The notes below the pieces were generated by a model that worked only from the letters and a program-made list of their open reading frames with translations, ran no database searches and was not told the DNA's origin. Both the position numbers and the translations under genes were made by a program. Below are positions 26,931 to 34,906 of a DNA stretch of 64,000 bases, one piece after another. The DNA lies in contig JACJYW010000004.1 in the NCBI GenBank assembly GCA_020635955.1, positions 372,001 through 436,000 of the forward strand, given 5' to 3'. This stretch comes from Crocinitomicaceae bacterium. GTDB lineage: Bacteria > Bacteroidota > Bacteroidia > Flavobacteriales_D > Crocinitomicaceae. Positions within the stretch are counted from its first letter, which is position 1. Every line of letters starts with the position of its first letter.

Positions 26931-27093
26931 TGAATAAACTTGTGTCATACAATTGCGAGAAGTTTATCCTGAGCGTAGTCGAAGGGAGCAATTGGATGAT
27001 GAGAGCTAGCATTGCTAGCGAAGGAACGAGCGCTTTCTGATAAGAAAGAAGAAGCGAGTCCGTTGTTTGTTTGGAGTTAAAATTTGATGAATA
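26889..27093 (+). repeat. Duplicated gene end with REP-like inserts
   Basis: The last codons of the SpoIIE gene occur twice. GAGCAATTGGATGATG lies at 26889-26904 and again at 26986-27001. A 31-base stretch ending in the stop and TGATGAATA recurs at 27063-27093. Between the copies are about 48 bases containing CCTGAGCGTAGTCGAAGG, a motif I know as common in dispersed bacterial repeats. A further 61 bases hold GCTAGC-ATT-GCTAGC and a CTTTCT-GATA-AGAAAG hairpin. The original stop/start overlap with the next gene was broken by this event. Confidence 0.8.
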
Positions 27094-27647
27094 TTAAGAA
27101 CATCATAGGAATCATTACCATTGTGTTGGCAGTTAGTATGCTGACGCTTACCTTCATGTTGGTATCACAGGGGATAATGTTCAAGGCTGCCTATTTAAAA
27201 ATGGCCATGGCAAATTTATATTTGCTTATCGTTTTTAGTGGTCTTTATTTAGTTGAGACATTCTCTAATGCTCAAAAAGGGATGAGCAGAGCTATTCAGC
27301 TGCTTGGAATAATGGTGATGTTTTTTGGTGTAATGGTAAGTTTCAATTGGCTTGATTTTAAAACCATGTGGAACATTCCACTCATCATGGGTGTTGTTTA
27401 TATCACCTTAATTGAGCTTCAGTTATTGAAATGGGAAAAAAGTAAACATCTCTTAAAGATCCTGGGGTTATTGACAATTGTTTCTAATACTTACATATTT
27501 GCTTTTTTCCTTTTCAAATTGTCCATGATCAAAATGGGATTCGTGTTTGACATTGCTATCATCACCTCTGTATTCTCTTTTTTAATTGGGCTAATGCTCT
27601 CAAATCCACTGAAAAAGAAAGATCGATCTGGGCAAAACATAGCCTAG
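27087..27647 (+). CDS. Unknown multi-pass membrane protein
   Basis: Hydrophobic protein of 186 residues with about six membrane-spanning segments and a basic C-terminal tail (NPLKKKDRSGQNIA). I do not recognise the family. The start is ATG 27087 (MNIKNIIGII). The bases around it, TTTGATGAATA, are identical to those at the end of the SpoIIE gene, so before the insertion this ATG probably overlapped that gene's stop. This suggests the protein was translationally coupled to the sensor phosphatase and may work with it. Confidence 0.6.
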   Translation: MNIKNIIGIITIVLAVSMLTLTFMLVSQGIMFKAAYLKMAMANLYLLIVFSGLYLVETFSNAQKGMSRAIQLLGIMVMFFGVMVSFNWLDFKTMWNIPLIMGVVYITLIELQLLKWEKSKHLLKILGLLTIVSNTYIFAFFLFKLSMIKMGFVFDIAIITSVFSFLIGLMLSNPLKKKDRSGQNIA

Positions 27648-27738
27648 CCTTTAACATTTTCTTATTGATAAGTTCCTATATACGTACTCATAACACGTCC
27701 TGAATCGCCGTAATTTCACTTTGGAATATTCTATTTAG

Positions 27739-28665
27739 ATGAAATTTAAGACTGCTACCACGCTTAGTGAGCTTGCTGAGTTCCTTGGACATCCATTCAA
27801 AGGAGATGCTAATCTGGTTATAACAGGTATCAATGAGATCCATAAAGTTGAACCAGGTGATATTGTGTTTGTGGATCATCCCAAATACTATCAAAAGGCG
27901 CTCAATTCTAAGGCTGATGTGATACTCATTGATAAAGACGTTGAATTCCCTGAAGGGAAAGGTATAATCATTTGTGAAAAACCATTTGATGAATTTAACA
28001 AGATTACCAAACATCATAATCCATACAGAGCCTGGAATGCCGCAATAGGCGATAATTTTAGTATTGGGACAAATACAATAATTCACCCTAATGCAGTTAT
28101 CGGACATAATGTTTCAATTGGCGATAATTGTATTATTCATGCTGGCGCTATTATATGTGATCATACTGAGATCGGTAATGAAGTGATCATAGGACCAAAC
28201 ACAGTTATTGGTCATGACGCATTTTACTACAAAAAAAAATCAGATGGATACGATCGTTTACATAGTTGTGGTAAAACCGTCATTTGTGACAGGGTTGAAA
28301 TTGGAGCACTATCTACCATAGACAAAGGAGTTTCGGGAGATACCATTATTGGTGAAGGAACTAAGATCGATAACCAGGTCCACATTGGTCATGACACTGT
28401 TATTGGCAAACATTGTTTATTTGCTGCAAATGTTGGTATAGCAGGATGCGTCACTATTAAAAACAATGTGATTCTTTGGGGTCAGGTTGGTGTGGTCAGT
28501 GACGTTGTTATTGAGGATGGATGTGTTGTGTACGGACAATCTGGAGTAGGAAAAAATCTGGAAGCCGGAAAAACTTATTTGGGATCGCCTTGTGATGAAG
28601 CAAGAACTAAATTCAAGGAGATCGCCGCTATACGAAAACTACCTTCAATTATTGAAGATTTATGA
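27739..28665 (+). CDS. LpxD-like acyl-ACP-dependent N-acyltransferase
   Basis: Left-handed beta-helix acyltransferase of 308 residues. The N-terminal uridine-binding LpxD domain (TTLSELAEFLG, GDIVFVDHPKYYQKAL) precedes about ten hexapeptide turns (IHPNAVIGHNVSIGDN, IIGPNTVIG). The likely catalytic histidine is in NQVHIGHDTVIG, matching the AHN/GHD position of LpxD. LpxD adds the N-linked hydroxyacyl chain to UDP-3-acyl-glucosamine in lipid A synthesis. The protein is shorter than the usual 340 or so residues, and Bacteroidota often have extra LpxD paralogues, so this may be a second copy with another substrate. It overlaps the next gene by 4 bases. Confidence 0.82.
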   Translation: MKFKTATTLSELAEFLGHPFKGDANLVITGINEIHKVEPGDIVFVDHPKYYQKALNSKADVILIDKDVEFPEGKGIIICEKPFDEFNKITKHHNPYRAWNAAIGDNFSIGTNTIIHPNAVIGHNVSIGDNCIIHAGAIICDHTEIGNEVIIGPNTVIGHDAFYYKKKSDGYDRLHSCGKTVICDRVEIGALSTIDKGVSGDTIIGEGTKIDNQVHIGHDTVIGKHCLFAANVGIAGCVTIKNNVILWGQVGVVSDVVIEDGCVVYGQSGVGKNLEAGKTYLGSPCDEARTKFKEIAAIRKLPSIIEDL

Positions 28666-29906
28666 CATACGTATCAGAGAAGGTATTAGAGGAATTAGAG
28701 AATAGATTAAGATCGAAAGATTTTAAACTCAATTCTCTATTGGAGATCACGAAAGCGATCAATTCCAACGTACCTGTATCTGACATACTACACATCTATA
28801 ATTATGTCTTAACCGAACAACTCGGTATCAAGAAATTCATACTTTTCAACTTCCAAAATTCATGGAGCGTACTGGATAAATTTGGGATCAAAGGAAAGAT
28901 CAAGGATATTAAGGTAGAAGAAGATTTTCTCCGTTTTACTGATATCACCGTAATTGAATCTTCCTACAAAAAGTCATTGGATAAATTTGACGTGGTCATA
29001 CCAGTTTATCACAGAGATAAGCCACTTGCCTTTTTGATCATGGGTGGAATTAAGGATCAGTTATTAAGTAATGATAAGAGATCTTTTGCTAACCTGAATT
29101 TTATTCAAACACTCACTAACATTATTGTTGTAGCCATAGAAAACAAAAGAATGGCACAGGAGAGCATTGTTCAGGAAAGTGTTAAAAAAGAGCTGGAAAT
29201 TGCATCTGAAATGCAACGATTGCTGTTTCCTGAAGAACTGCCATCTAACAATCAGATAGATATTTCAGCTAAATACCTTTCTCACAGCAAGGTCTCTGGT
29301 GATTACTATGATTACATCCGTTTGAATGAAAATGAGTTTATTATTTGCATTGCAGACGTATCAGGTAAAGGACTTGCTGCTGCCATGTTGATGGCAAACT
29401 TTCAAGCCACTGTTCGAACACTTTATACATATAAGCGTTTCAAGTTGGAAGATCTGGTCACGGAATTGAACCGTAAAGTATTTGAAAGTGCAAAAGGAGA
29501 AAAATTCGTTACTTTTTTCATTGCAGAATATAATTCGAAAACCAGAAGATTAAAATACATAAATGCCGGTCATAACTGGCCCATTCTTATTCAAGGCGGA
29601 ACATCAAGTTTTCTGAATAAAGGCTCTATTGGACTGGGAATGTTACGAGAACTTCCTTTTTTAGAAAGTGATGTATTGAAGATCAAGAACAACACAACGC
29701 TTTTACTCTACACAGACGGAGTAGTAGAATTGGAGAATAAAGAAGAAGAACAATTTCAGACTGACAGGCTTACCAAGATCGTTCAGAATTTCTATCCATT
29801 ATCTATGGAAGACCTTAATTCCATCATCTTTTCTAAACTGGATGAATGGAGAGGAAAATGTAAATACGTGGATGATACGGCGATCCTAAGCTGCAGGATA
29901 TTTTAG
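28662..29906 (+). CDS. PP2C/SpoIIE-type phosphatase with GAF-like sensor
   Basis: Cytoplasmic RsbU-like phosphatase of 414 residues. The N-terminal 180 residues resemble a GAF fold (LLEITKAINSNVPVSDIL, LTNIIVVAIENKRM). A short linker helix with EIASEMQRLLFPEELP, the classic junction of this family, leads into the PP2C domain. The metal sites are kept: SGDYYDYI, CIADVSGKGLAAAMLMA, INAGHNWPIL, LLYTDGVVE and KYVDDTAIL. It would remove phosphate from a STAS antagonist. It overlaps lpxD by 4 bases, an odd pairing. With the STAS gene and the other SpoIIE protein it makes a dispersed partner-switching set. Confidence 0.92.
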   Translation: MTYVSEKVLEELENRLRSKDFKLNSLLEITKAINSNVPVSDILHIYNYVLTEQLGIKKFILFNFQNSWSVLDKFGIKGKIKDIKVEEDFLRFTDITVIESSYKKSLDKFDVVIPVYHRDKPLAFLIMGGIKDQLLSNDKRSFANLNFIQTLTNIIVVAIENKRMAQESIVQESVKKELEIASEMQRLLFPEELPSNNQIDISAKYLSHSKVSGDYYDYIRLNENEFIICIADVSGKGLAAAMLMANFQATVRTLYTYKRFKLEDLVTELNRKVFESAKGEKFVTFFIAEYNSKTRRLKYINAGHNWPILIQGGTSSFLNKGSIGLGMLRELPFLESDVLKIKNNTTLLLYTDGVVELENKEEEQFQTDRLTKIVQNFYPLSMEDLNSIIFSKLDEWRGKCKYVDDTAILSCRIF

Positions 29907-29918
29907 ATACATAATTTA

Positions 29919-30446
29919 ATGGAAATACTCGATCAAGCCCAAAATAATTTCCAGCGAGACCTTAAGTCAATGATGAGAATTGGTATTACCGGAATTTTCG
30001 TCTATATGGGAACTTCTACTATATCTAGTGTAGCCTTACAGTGCTCTCAAGATCTTTTGATTGCAGATGATATCTCACCACAGGCAACCTTTAAATCAGC
30101 TCATCTGATTGGATTTCTGATTTTCGTCTTTACTGCTTTTTTAATGGCTGACTGGATGAAGAGGCACATAATAAAGAGACAAAATCTGCTAAAAAAAATG
30201 ATGTATTTATCAATTCTGTTCTTTATACTAATGCAGGTTGTTGTAATATGTTATGCCGCTTTACAGGACGTTTTATATACAATCGATTCTTTGCCTAAAT
30301 TTTATCGATATATGGATTTCACAAAATCATCTGCTATTGCACAGATTGTTCCAGTAATAATTCCTGTTTTAGAAATGGTAATTCTTTGTTTATTCATGAT
30401 TCGTGAACCCAAAATTGTAACCAAAACTGACGAAATCCAAAACTGA
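29919..30446 (+). CDS. Unknown four-helix membrane protein
   Basis: Protein of 175 residues with four predicted membrane segments (around residues 20-40, 65-85, 92-115 and 140-162) and a charged C-terminus. I do not recognise the family. It lies 12 bases after the PP2C phosphatase and is likely the last gene of that transcript. The arrangement, a small membrane protein directly after a SpoIIE phosphatase, is the same as at 27087, but the two sequences do not look related. Confidence 0.6.
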   Translation: MEILDQAQNNFQRDLKSMMRIGITGIFVYMGTSTISSVALQCSQDLLIADDISPQATFKSAHLIGFLIFVFTAFLMADWMKRHIIKRQNLLKKMMYLSILFFILMQVVVICYAALQDVLYTIDSLPKFYRYMDFTKSSAIAQIVPVIIPVLEMVILCLFMIREPKIVTKTDEIQN

Positions 30447-30502
30447 ATCCTTTACAACCAATTGAACCTAGAAGTGGATTAAGAAGAAGAATATCATTGA
30501 AC

Positions 30503-31195
30503 TTAAAGTTCAAAATCGTATTCAGTCAAATTATCTCCCCAAAGTTTTTTAGCGTGATCTAGAAACGCAGCAGGTGCATTATCAAATGCCTTATCAATTT
30601 CATAGGTTCCACCATCTCCCATTACCTGGGTTATTCCTCTTAATGCATATTTATCTCCATTTTCGAGCATCATTAATTTCTGATCTGAAGGACTAACATC
30701 TGATGTACAGTTCAGACGGTAGATAAAAGTAATCTCCCCTATTTGATCTTCATCAAGGTCAGTAACCGTTAATGCATCAAGCTCATGCCCCATATTGAGA
30801 TCAAACTCGCAATTCTCAACATAATCCTTTATCTCTCTTGAAAGTGTCACATTGCCCTTTGCATCTTCAATAAAATGATAGGCATATAACCACTGTGTAT
30901 GAGCCTCCATATCAGAATACTGTGCCTCCCCTTCCATCACTTCACCAATTGTTCTGATAATATAATTGGTTCCATTCAAATCTTTCCAGGTATAAGCATC
31001 CACCACACTACCTTCAAACTTACAGGCATGTGGAATATTATCACAAAGCGTTAAATGGATATCGATCTCTGCTTCAGGAATGATCTCAGAAATGGTATCA
31101 TTGTTTCCCTCGTGTGCATCAGTATTATCTTCAGTAGATCCTGAACAAGAAATGAATAGAAAAGCTGGTAAGAGCAAATAAAAAGAGGTTCTCAT
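30503..31195 (-). CDS. Unknown lipoprotein
   Basis: Protein of 230 residues with a lipobox (AFLFISCSGS) and an acidic low-complexity linker after it. The folded part has four cysteines (CDNIPHAC, ENCEFD, RLNCTS) that could form disulfides. It also carries ITDLDEDQIGEI-like sequence (VTDLDEDQIGEITFIY), reminiscent of VCBS/FG-GAP-like calcium loops. A tentative resemblance is to a Flavobacterium family annotated for surface polysaccharide biosynthesis; I would not rely on it. It is encoded downstream of folE with 60 bases between, and is convergent with the membrane protein at 29919. Confidence 0.65.
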   Translation of the reverse strand: MRTSFYLLLPAFLFISCSGSTEDNTDAHEGNNDTISEIIPEAEIDIHLTLCDNIPHACKFEGSVVDAYTWKDLNGTNYIIRTIGEVMEGEAQYSDMEAHTQWLYAYHFIEDAKGNVTLSREIKDYVENCEFDLNMGHELDALTVTDLDEDQIGEITFIYRLNCTSDVSPSDQKLMMLENGDKYALRGITQVMGDGGTYEIDKAFDNAPAAFLDHAKKLWGDNLTEYDFEL

Positions 31196-31255
31196 AAAAT
31201 TGATTTATGAAGGAAAAATAATAAGAATTAGATAAACTCCAAAGTAATCTGGTTC

Positions 31256-31942
31256 CTATTCAGGTCTTAAAGACAGATAATTCAAAAACTCTTGCTTTAC
31301 CAAAGGATCTTTAAATTTCCCACCGAACTCACCTGTAACCGTGGAACTTTGAATATCTCTTATACCCCTTGAATTTACACAAAGATGTTTTGCATCAATT
31401 ACACAAGCTACATCCTCAGTTCCAAGGAATTTTTGTAGATGCTGAACCACCTGAATTGTCATTCTTTCCTGTACTTGTGGTCGTTTTGCATAATAGTCTA
31501 CAATACGATTCATTTTGGAAAGACCAATTACTTTACCATTTGAAAAATAAGCTACGTGAGCCTTTCCTACTATGGGTAAAAAGTGGTGCTCGCACGTTGA
31601 ATAAACTGTGATGTCTTTTTCAACCAACATCTCAGTATAATTGTACGAATTGTCAAAATTTGAATTCTTAGGTGCCTTTTCAGGATTTAATCCACCGAAA
31701 ACTTCCTTCACATACATTTTTGCCACCCTTTTTGGTGTTCCCTTTAAACTGTCATCTGTTAGATCCAACCCAAGTGCATGCATGATCTCTGTAAATTTTT
31801 CTTCGATCAAAGCAATCTTTTCCTCATCACTTTTATCAAAAGCGTCAGGTCTCATAGGCGTTTCTGCCGAAGAAAAAAGGTGAAAGTCTCCAATCTGCTC
31901 CAAATCCATCTCTGAAAGGTCTTTTACTGTTTTATTTTTCAT
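31256..31942 (-). CDS. folE: GTP cyclohydrolase I
   Basis: Converts GTP to 7,8-dihydroneopterin triphosphate, the first step of folate (and pterin) synthesis. It has 228 residues. The zinc ligands C117, H120 and C188 are present (STCEHHFLP, HLCVNSRG), as are the substrate-binding stretch GLSKMNRIVDYYAKRPQVQE and the closing TGEFGG. The N-terminal 40 or so residues are variable, as in other FolE1 proteins. A TACCTTTG box (32012-32005, minus strand) is a likely promoter. Confidence 0.96.
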   Translation of the reverse strand: MKNKTVKDLSEMDLEQIGDFHLFSSAETPMRPDAFDKSDEEKIALIEEKFTEIMHALGLDLTDDSLKGTPKRVAKMYVKEVFGGLNPEKAPKNSNFDNSYNYTEMLVEKDITVYSTCEHHFLPIVGKAHVAYFSNGKVIGLSKMNRIVDYYAKRPQVQERMTIQVVQHLQKFLGTEDVACVIDAKHLCVNSRGIRDIQSSTVTGEFGGKFKDPLVKQEFLNYLSLRPE

Positions 31943-32004
31943 TCTGTGTCTTTAATCACTGTCTTCCTCAGGTTTCCAGCTACTGAAGGAATCAAAGTGG
32001 ATAA

Positions 32005-32012
32005 CAAAGGTA
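32005..32012 (-). promoter_or_regulatory. -7 box (TACCTTTG) of folE
   Basis: On the minus strand, TACCTTTG matches the Bacteroidota TAnnTTTG consensus exactly. It lies about 62 bases upstream of the folE ATG at 31942. No clear -33 TTTG is present at the expected distance. Confidence 0.45.
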
Positions 32013-32118
32013 CTAATTATGTTATTTATAACCGTTCTAAAGTGAAATTGTTTGTTACAACGTATAAAATCTAGGTTAAAAGACGAGGGGTAGTGAATTA
32101 AATTACAGTGCATTTACT

Positions 32119-32126
32119 TATTTTTG
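32119..32126 (+). promoter_or_regulatory. -7 box (TATTTTTG) almost touching the next ATG
   Basis: An exact TAnnTTTG match ends 7 bases before the ATG at 32134. If it is used in the usual way, transcription would begin about three bases before the start codon and give a near-leaderless mRNA. Confidence 0.45.
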
Positions 32127-32133
32127 CGGCAAG

Positions 32134-32583
32134 ATGAACACAAAGGAAAAGCTGTATCAGCTTTGCAAGGAAATCGTTGATCAACGATTGGATGAAATCA
32201 GTAAGGATATTGAGGACGTCCAGCATTCAGTGAATACTGAAACCAAAAATACCACTGGCGATAAGCATGATACTTCTCGTGCTATGATGCAATTAGAGGT
32301 GGAGCAAAAATCCAAACATCTTGTTGAGTCCATGAAGCTCAAAGAAACCCTTGGAAGGTTTAGCCCTAAAACATCTTCAACCACAGCTGGACTGGGAAGT
32401 ATCGTAGAAACTTCTACCGCTAAATATTTCATTTCAGTGAGTGTCGGCAAACTGGTGATAGATGAAGGTATGTACTTCGCAATTTCAACGGCTAGCCCTA
32501 TTGGAGAATTGTTAATGGGTAAAAAAGCAGGGGATGAATTTGAGTTCAATGGTCAAAAAATGAAGATCGTTTCAGTGAAGTAG
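32134..32583 (+). CDS. GreA/GreB-like protein
   Basis: Protein of 149 residues. An N-terminal helical coiled-coil-like part includes the conserved TGDKHDTSRAMMQLE. The C-terminal domain resembles the FKBP-like end of GreA/GreB (SIVETSTAKYFISVSVG, STASPIGELLMGKKAGDEF). GreA factors bind RNA polymerase and rescue backtracked complexes. This short family is widespread in Bacteroidota and is sometimes mislabelled as 3-oxoacyl-ACP synthase. Whether it still acts in the polymerase secondary channel is unknown. It stands alone between folE and the bio operon. Confidence 0.72.
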   Translation: MNTKEKLYQLCKEIVDQRLDEISKDIEDVQHSVNTETKNTTGDKHDTSRAMMQLEVEQKSKHLVESMKLKETLGRFSPKTSSTTAGLGSIVETSTAKYFISVSVGKLVIDEGMYFAISTASPIGELLMGKKAGDEFEFNGQKMKIVSVK

Positions 32584-32587
32584 ATCT

Positions 32588-33230
32588 ATAAAAAATTCGC
32601 TTTCAGTTGTTTTGCTAATTTGTCGGTAAATTACAGAATATACCAATAGTATACATTCTTTTTTCATTGATAATGGAGGGGTTTTGAACTAAACCAAAAG
32701 TATAACCAAAAGTTAAACCCAACATAAAATTATCACTTAGTTGAACTTGTAATCCACCTACTAATTTAGGTCCATATCCACTGATTCGATTGGATTTATA
32801 TCCTACTTGATAACAGGAAAAACCACCACCAAAAATAAAGCTAGTATTATCTATTCCCCCAAGGTAAAATTCAGTCGTCAAAGGAAACTCCATACCTGTT
32901 TGAAAGTTTCCGCTTAATTTATTCCTGGAAAGGCCAAAATACGGACAAGATTTAATGGTCCAACTTACTCTTGGTTTAAGTTGAAAAGCTAAAATTGCAT
33001 TATACCTAATTCCAACTACTCCCAATTCAGTTGTAGTAGTTGAGAAAAAAGTATTGTTAACAAATGTCTCTGCTTGTTTAGCATTTAAATACCCAAATTG
33101 TAATGAATGCCTATAATCTTGACCTTTAGAAACTGTACTAAAAGAATAAATGATACACGATATTAAAATAATCCTTAGAAACATACTATTTGCTATCATA
33201 AAAAATTCGCCTTCAATCGCTCAGCTTGCT
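32588..33230 (-). repeat. Imperfect direct repeats: bioD 3' tail and a diverged copy of it
   Basis: ATAAAAAATTCGC occurs at 32588-32600 and at 33198-33210, 610 bases apart in the same orientation, followed by further similarity. The right copy is the 3' end of bioD, coding ERLKANFL-stop. The left copy, read in the matching frame, codes KQLKANFL-stop, with synonymous lysine and leucine codon differences. The outer membrane protein gene lies exactly between them. Confidence 0.7.
32615..33199 (-). CDS. Putative outer membrane beta-barrel protein
   Basis: Exported protein of 194 residues. The hydrophobic N-terminus (FLRIILISCIIYSFSTVSKGQ) is signal-like. The rest alternates polar and hydrophobic residues with many glycines and aromatics (FIFGGGFSCYQVGY, LGLTFGYTFGLV), as in small porin-like barrels. 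I cannot name the family. Its ATG overlaps the bioD stop by 4 bases, although a second ATG at 33184 gives a better signal peptide. It has no evident link to biotin, and the bioD tail is repeated on its other side, so it looks like an insertion. Confidence 0.65.
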   Translation of the reverse strand: MIANSMFLRIILISCIIYSFSTVSKGQDYRHSLQFGYLNAKQAETFVNNTFFSTTTTELGVVGIRYNAILAFQLKPRVSWTIKSCPYFGLSRNKLSGNFQTGMEFPLTTEFYLGGIDNTSFIFGGGFSCYQVGYKSNRISGYGPKLVGGLQVQLSDNFMLGLTFGYTFGLVQNPSIINEKRMYTIGIFCNLPTN

Positions 33231-33819
33231 CTTTTACGAACTCTTTGATGTCTGAATCGGCCATTGGAATCTTTCCCAGGCATTTCAATCCGGTATAACT
33301 CAAAATGATCTCTTCTGTTTCAGGATTTGGATCTCCATTGAAAATAATTCCCATAACGGGTATGTTACGTTGCTTTAATAACTCTGCACTCATCAATGTG
33401 TGGTTGATACTTCCCAGATAATTCATGGAAACCAAAACAACAGTGTCAGCTAGTTTAGGAATAAGATCGATCATCATATCCCCTTCATCATTAAGCGGTA
33501 CCATGAGTCCACCAGCTCCTTCAATTACAAGCGTATTATCTGTTTTAGGTGTTTTGAAATCGTCCAGTGAGATCTTAATTCCATCTAAACGAGCTGCCGC
33601 ATGCGGTGACAAAGGCTCGGATAATAAGAACTTTTCTGTATGGAATTCAGAAACGTCATTCGAAATAAAATCTCTTACCCAAAGAGAATCCAGATCATCC
33701 AATTCGCCTGCCTGTAGTGGCTTCCAATAATCCGCCAATAACGCTTCACATATCACCGCAGAAACAAATGTTTTACCAATCTCGGTACCAATTCCGGTTA
33801 CAAAAATTCGTTTAGACAT
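33196..33819 (-). CDS. bioD: Dethiobiotin synthetase
   Basis: Closes the ureido ring of dethiobiotin from 7,8-diaminononanoate, CO2 and ATP. It has 207 residues. The P-loop is FVTGIGTEIGKT, the lysine/glutamine site is WKPLQAG, and EGAGGLMVPLN is the catalytic glycine-rich loop. The start overlaps bioF by 8 bases. Together with bioF and bioB upstream it makes a biotin operon that lacks bioA, which must lie elsewhere. Its last codons match a diverged copy at 32588. Confidence 0.95.
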   Translation of the reverse strand: MSKRIFVTGIGTEIGKTFVSAVICEALLADYWKPLQAGELDDLDSLWVRDFISNDVSEFHTEKFLLSEPLSPHAAARLDGIKISLDDFKTPKTDNTLVIEGAGGLMVPLNDEGDMMIDLIPKLADTVVLVSMNYLGSINHTLMSAELLKQRNIPVMGIIFNGDPNPETEEIILSYTGLKCLGKIPMADSDIKEFVKEQAERLKANFL

Positions 33820-34900
33820 GGATCAATTTTGAAAGCTCTTTTATCTCATTTTCAGTGTTATACGAATGTAAGCAAAATCTAATTCGCTCCTTACCATTTG
33901 GTACAGTAGGTGATAAAATAGCTTTTACTGCAAACCCAGATTTCAATATTCGTTCAGCCATCTTTTTGGCATCATCATTTCCTTTCACCAAAAGACATTG
34001 AATAGGAGAATCACTTTGAATTAATTCCACATTTGATCTTGAAAGCAGATCCTTAAAACATCTAATATTTTCAAATAACTGTTTCCTTTCCTCATGCATA
34101 TCCGCCGCTTTCAGCACGACCTCTAAAATGCGTTCCTGTGCATGGGGGGATAATGCTGTTGTATAGATCAATGAACGTGCGAAATTCACCAGATAATCCT
34201 TGAGTTCATTATGTCCAAATACGATTGCTCCATGGCTGCCATAAGCTTTACCAAAGGTGATCACTTTAGCAAAAACCTGATCATCCAGCTTTAAATCTGA
34301 AACAAGTCCGGTTCCTTTTTCACCAAAGACTCCCCCTGAATGTGCTTCATCAACTATCAAGAAAGCTCCTTTTTCATTACATATCTGTGCAATTTCTGCT
34401 AAAGGAGAAGCATCACCATCCATTGAGTAAATGGCCTCAACTGCCACATAAACATGACCATTAGCTCGATCTACCTTGTCCTTTATATCCTTTATATCGT
34501 TGTGCTTGAAGGAAAATGAAGAAGCCAATCCTATTCGAATGCCATCACGAATAGATGCATGGATCAATTCATCATAAATAACAGTATCTCCTTTTTGAGG
34601 TACGCTTGAAAATAATCCCAAATTGGCATCATAACCTGAATTAAAGAGCAAACCAGCCTCCTGATGAAAAAATTGAGCTAATTGAGCTTCTATCTCCTCA
34701 GTTCTTTTTCGATTCCCTGAAATTAACCGAGAGCCTGTTGAACCCATATTGAAATGAGATTCAGAACTCCATTTGGCGATTCCTAAATAATCATTTGAAA
34801 AAAAGTCAGTGAGATGATCAGCATCCATTAAGACTCTGAAAGCATTAGCATGCTTCCTTTCATCCAGTTTTTGCTTGATCTTGGAAGGAAGCTCTTTCAT
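33812..34900 (-). CDS. bioF: 8-amino-7-oxononanoate synthase (KAPA synthase)
   Basis: PLP-dependent enzyme of 362 residues that condenses pimeloyl thioester with alanine. Key features are FFSNDYLGIA, GSTGSRLISGN, the aspartate/histidine pair in IVDEAHSGGVFGEKG, and the PLP lysine in VITFGKAYGSHGA. It belongs to the alpha-oxoamine synthase family; the operon context (bioB before, bioD after) supports BioF rather than serine palmitoyltransferase or Kbl. It lies 6 bases after bioB. Confidence 0.93.
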   Translation of the reverse strand: MKELPSKIKQKLDERKHANAFRVLMDADHLTDFFSNDYLGIAKWSSESHFNMGSTGSRLISGNRKRTEEIEAQLAQFFHQEAGLLFNSGYDANLGLFSSVPQKGDTVIYDELIHASIRDGIRIGLASSFSFKHNDIKDIKDKVDRANGHVYVAVEAIYSMDGDASPLAEIAQICNEKGAFLIVDEAHSGGVFGEKGTGLVSDLKLDDQVFAKVITFGKAYGSHGAIVFGHNELKDYLVNFARSLIYTTALSPHAQERILEVVLKAADMHEERKQLFENIRCFKDLLSRSNVELIQSDSPIQCLLVKGNDDAKKMAERILKSGFAVKAILSPTVPNGKERIRFCLHSYNTENEIKELSKLIHV

Positions 34901-34906
34901 CCTGAA

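Noticed and set aside
30496..30513. Palindrome TTGAACTT-A-AAGTTCAA as a terminator
   Set aside because: It is AT-rich, spans the last codons of the minus-strand lipoprotein gene and has no T tract on either side.
32588..33230. Phage or integrative element att sites
   Set aside because: No integrase or excisionase lies between or near the repeats, and the interval holds only one gene; I kept it as a gene-end insertion without calling it an att site.
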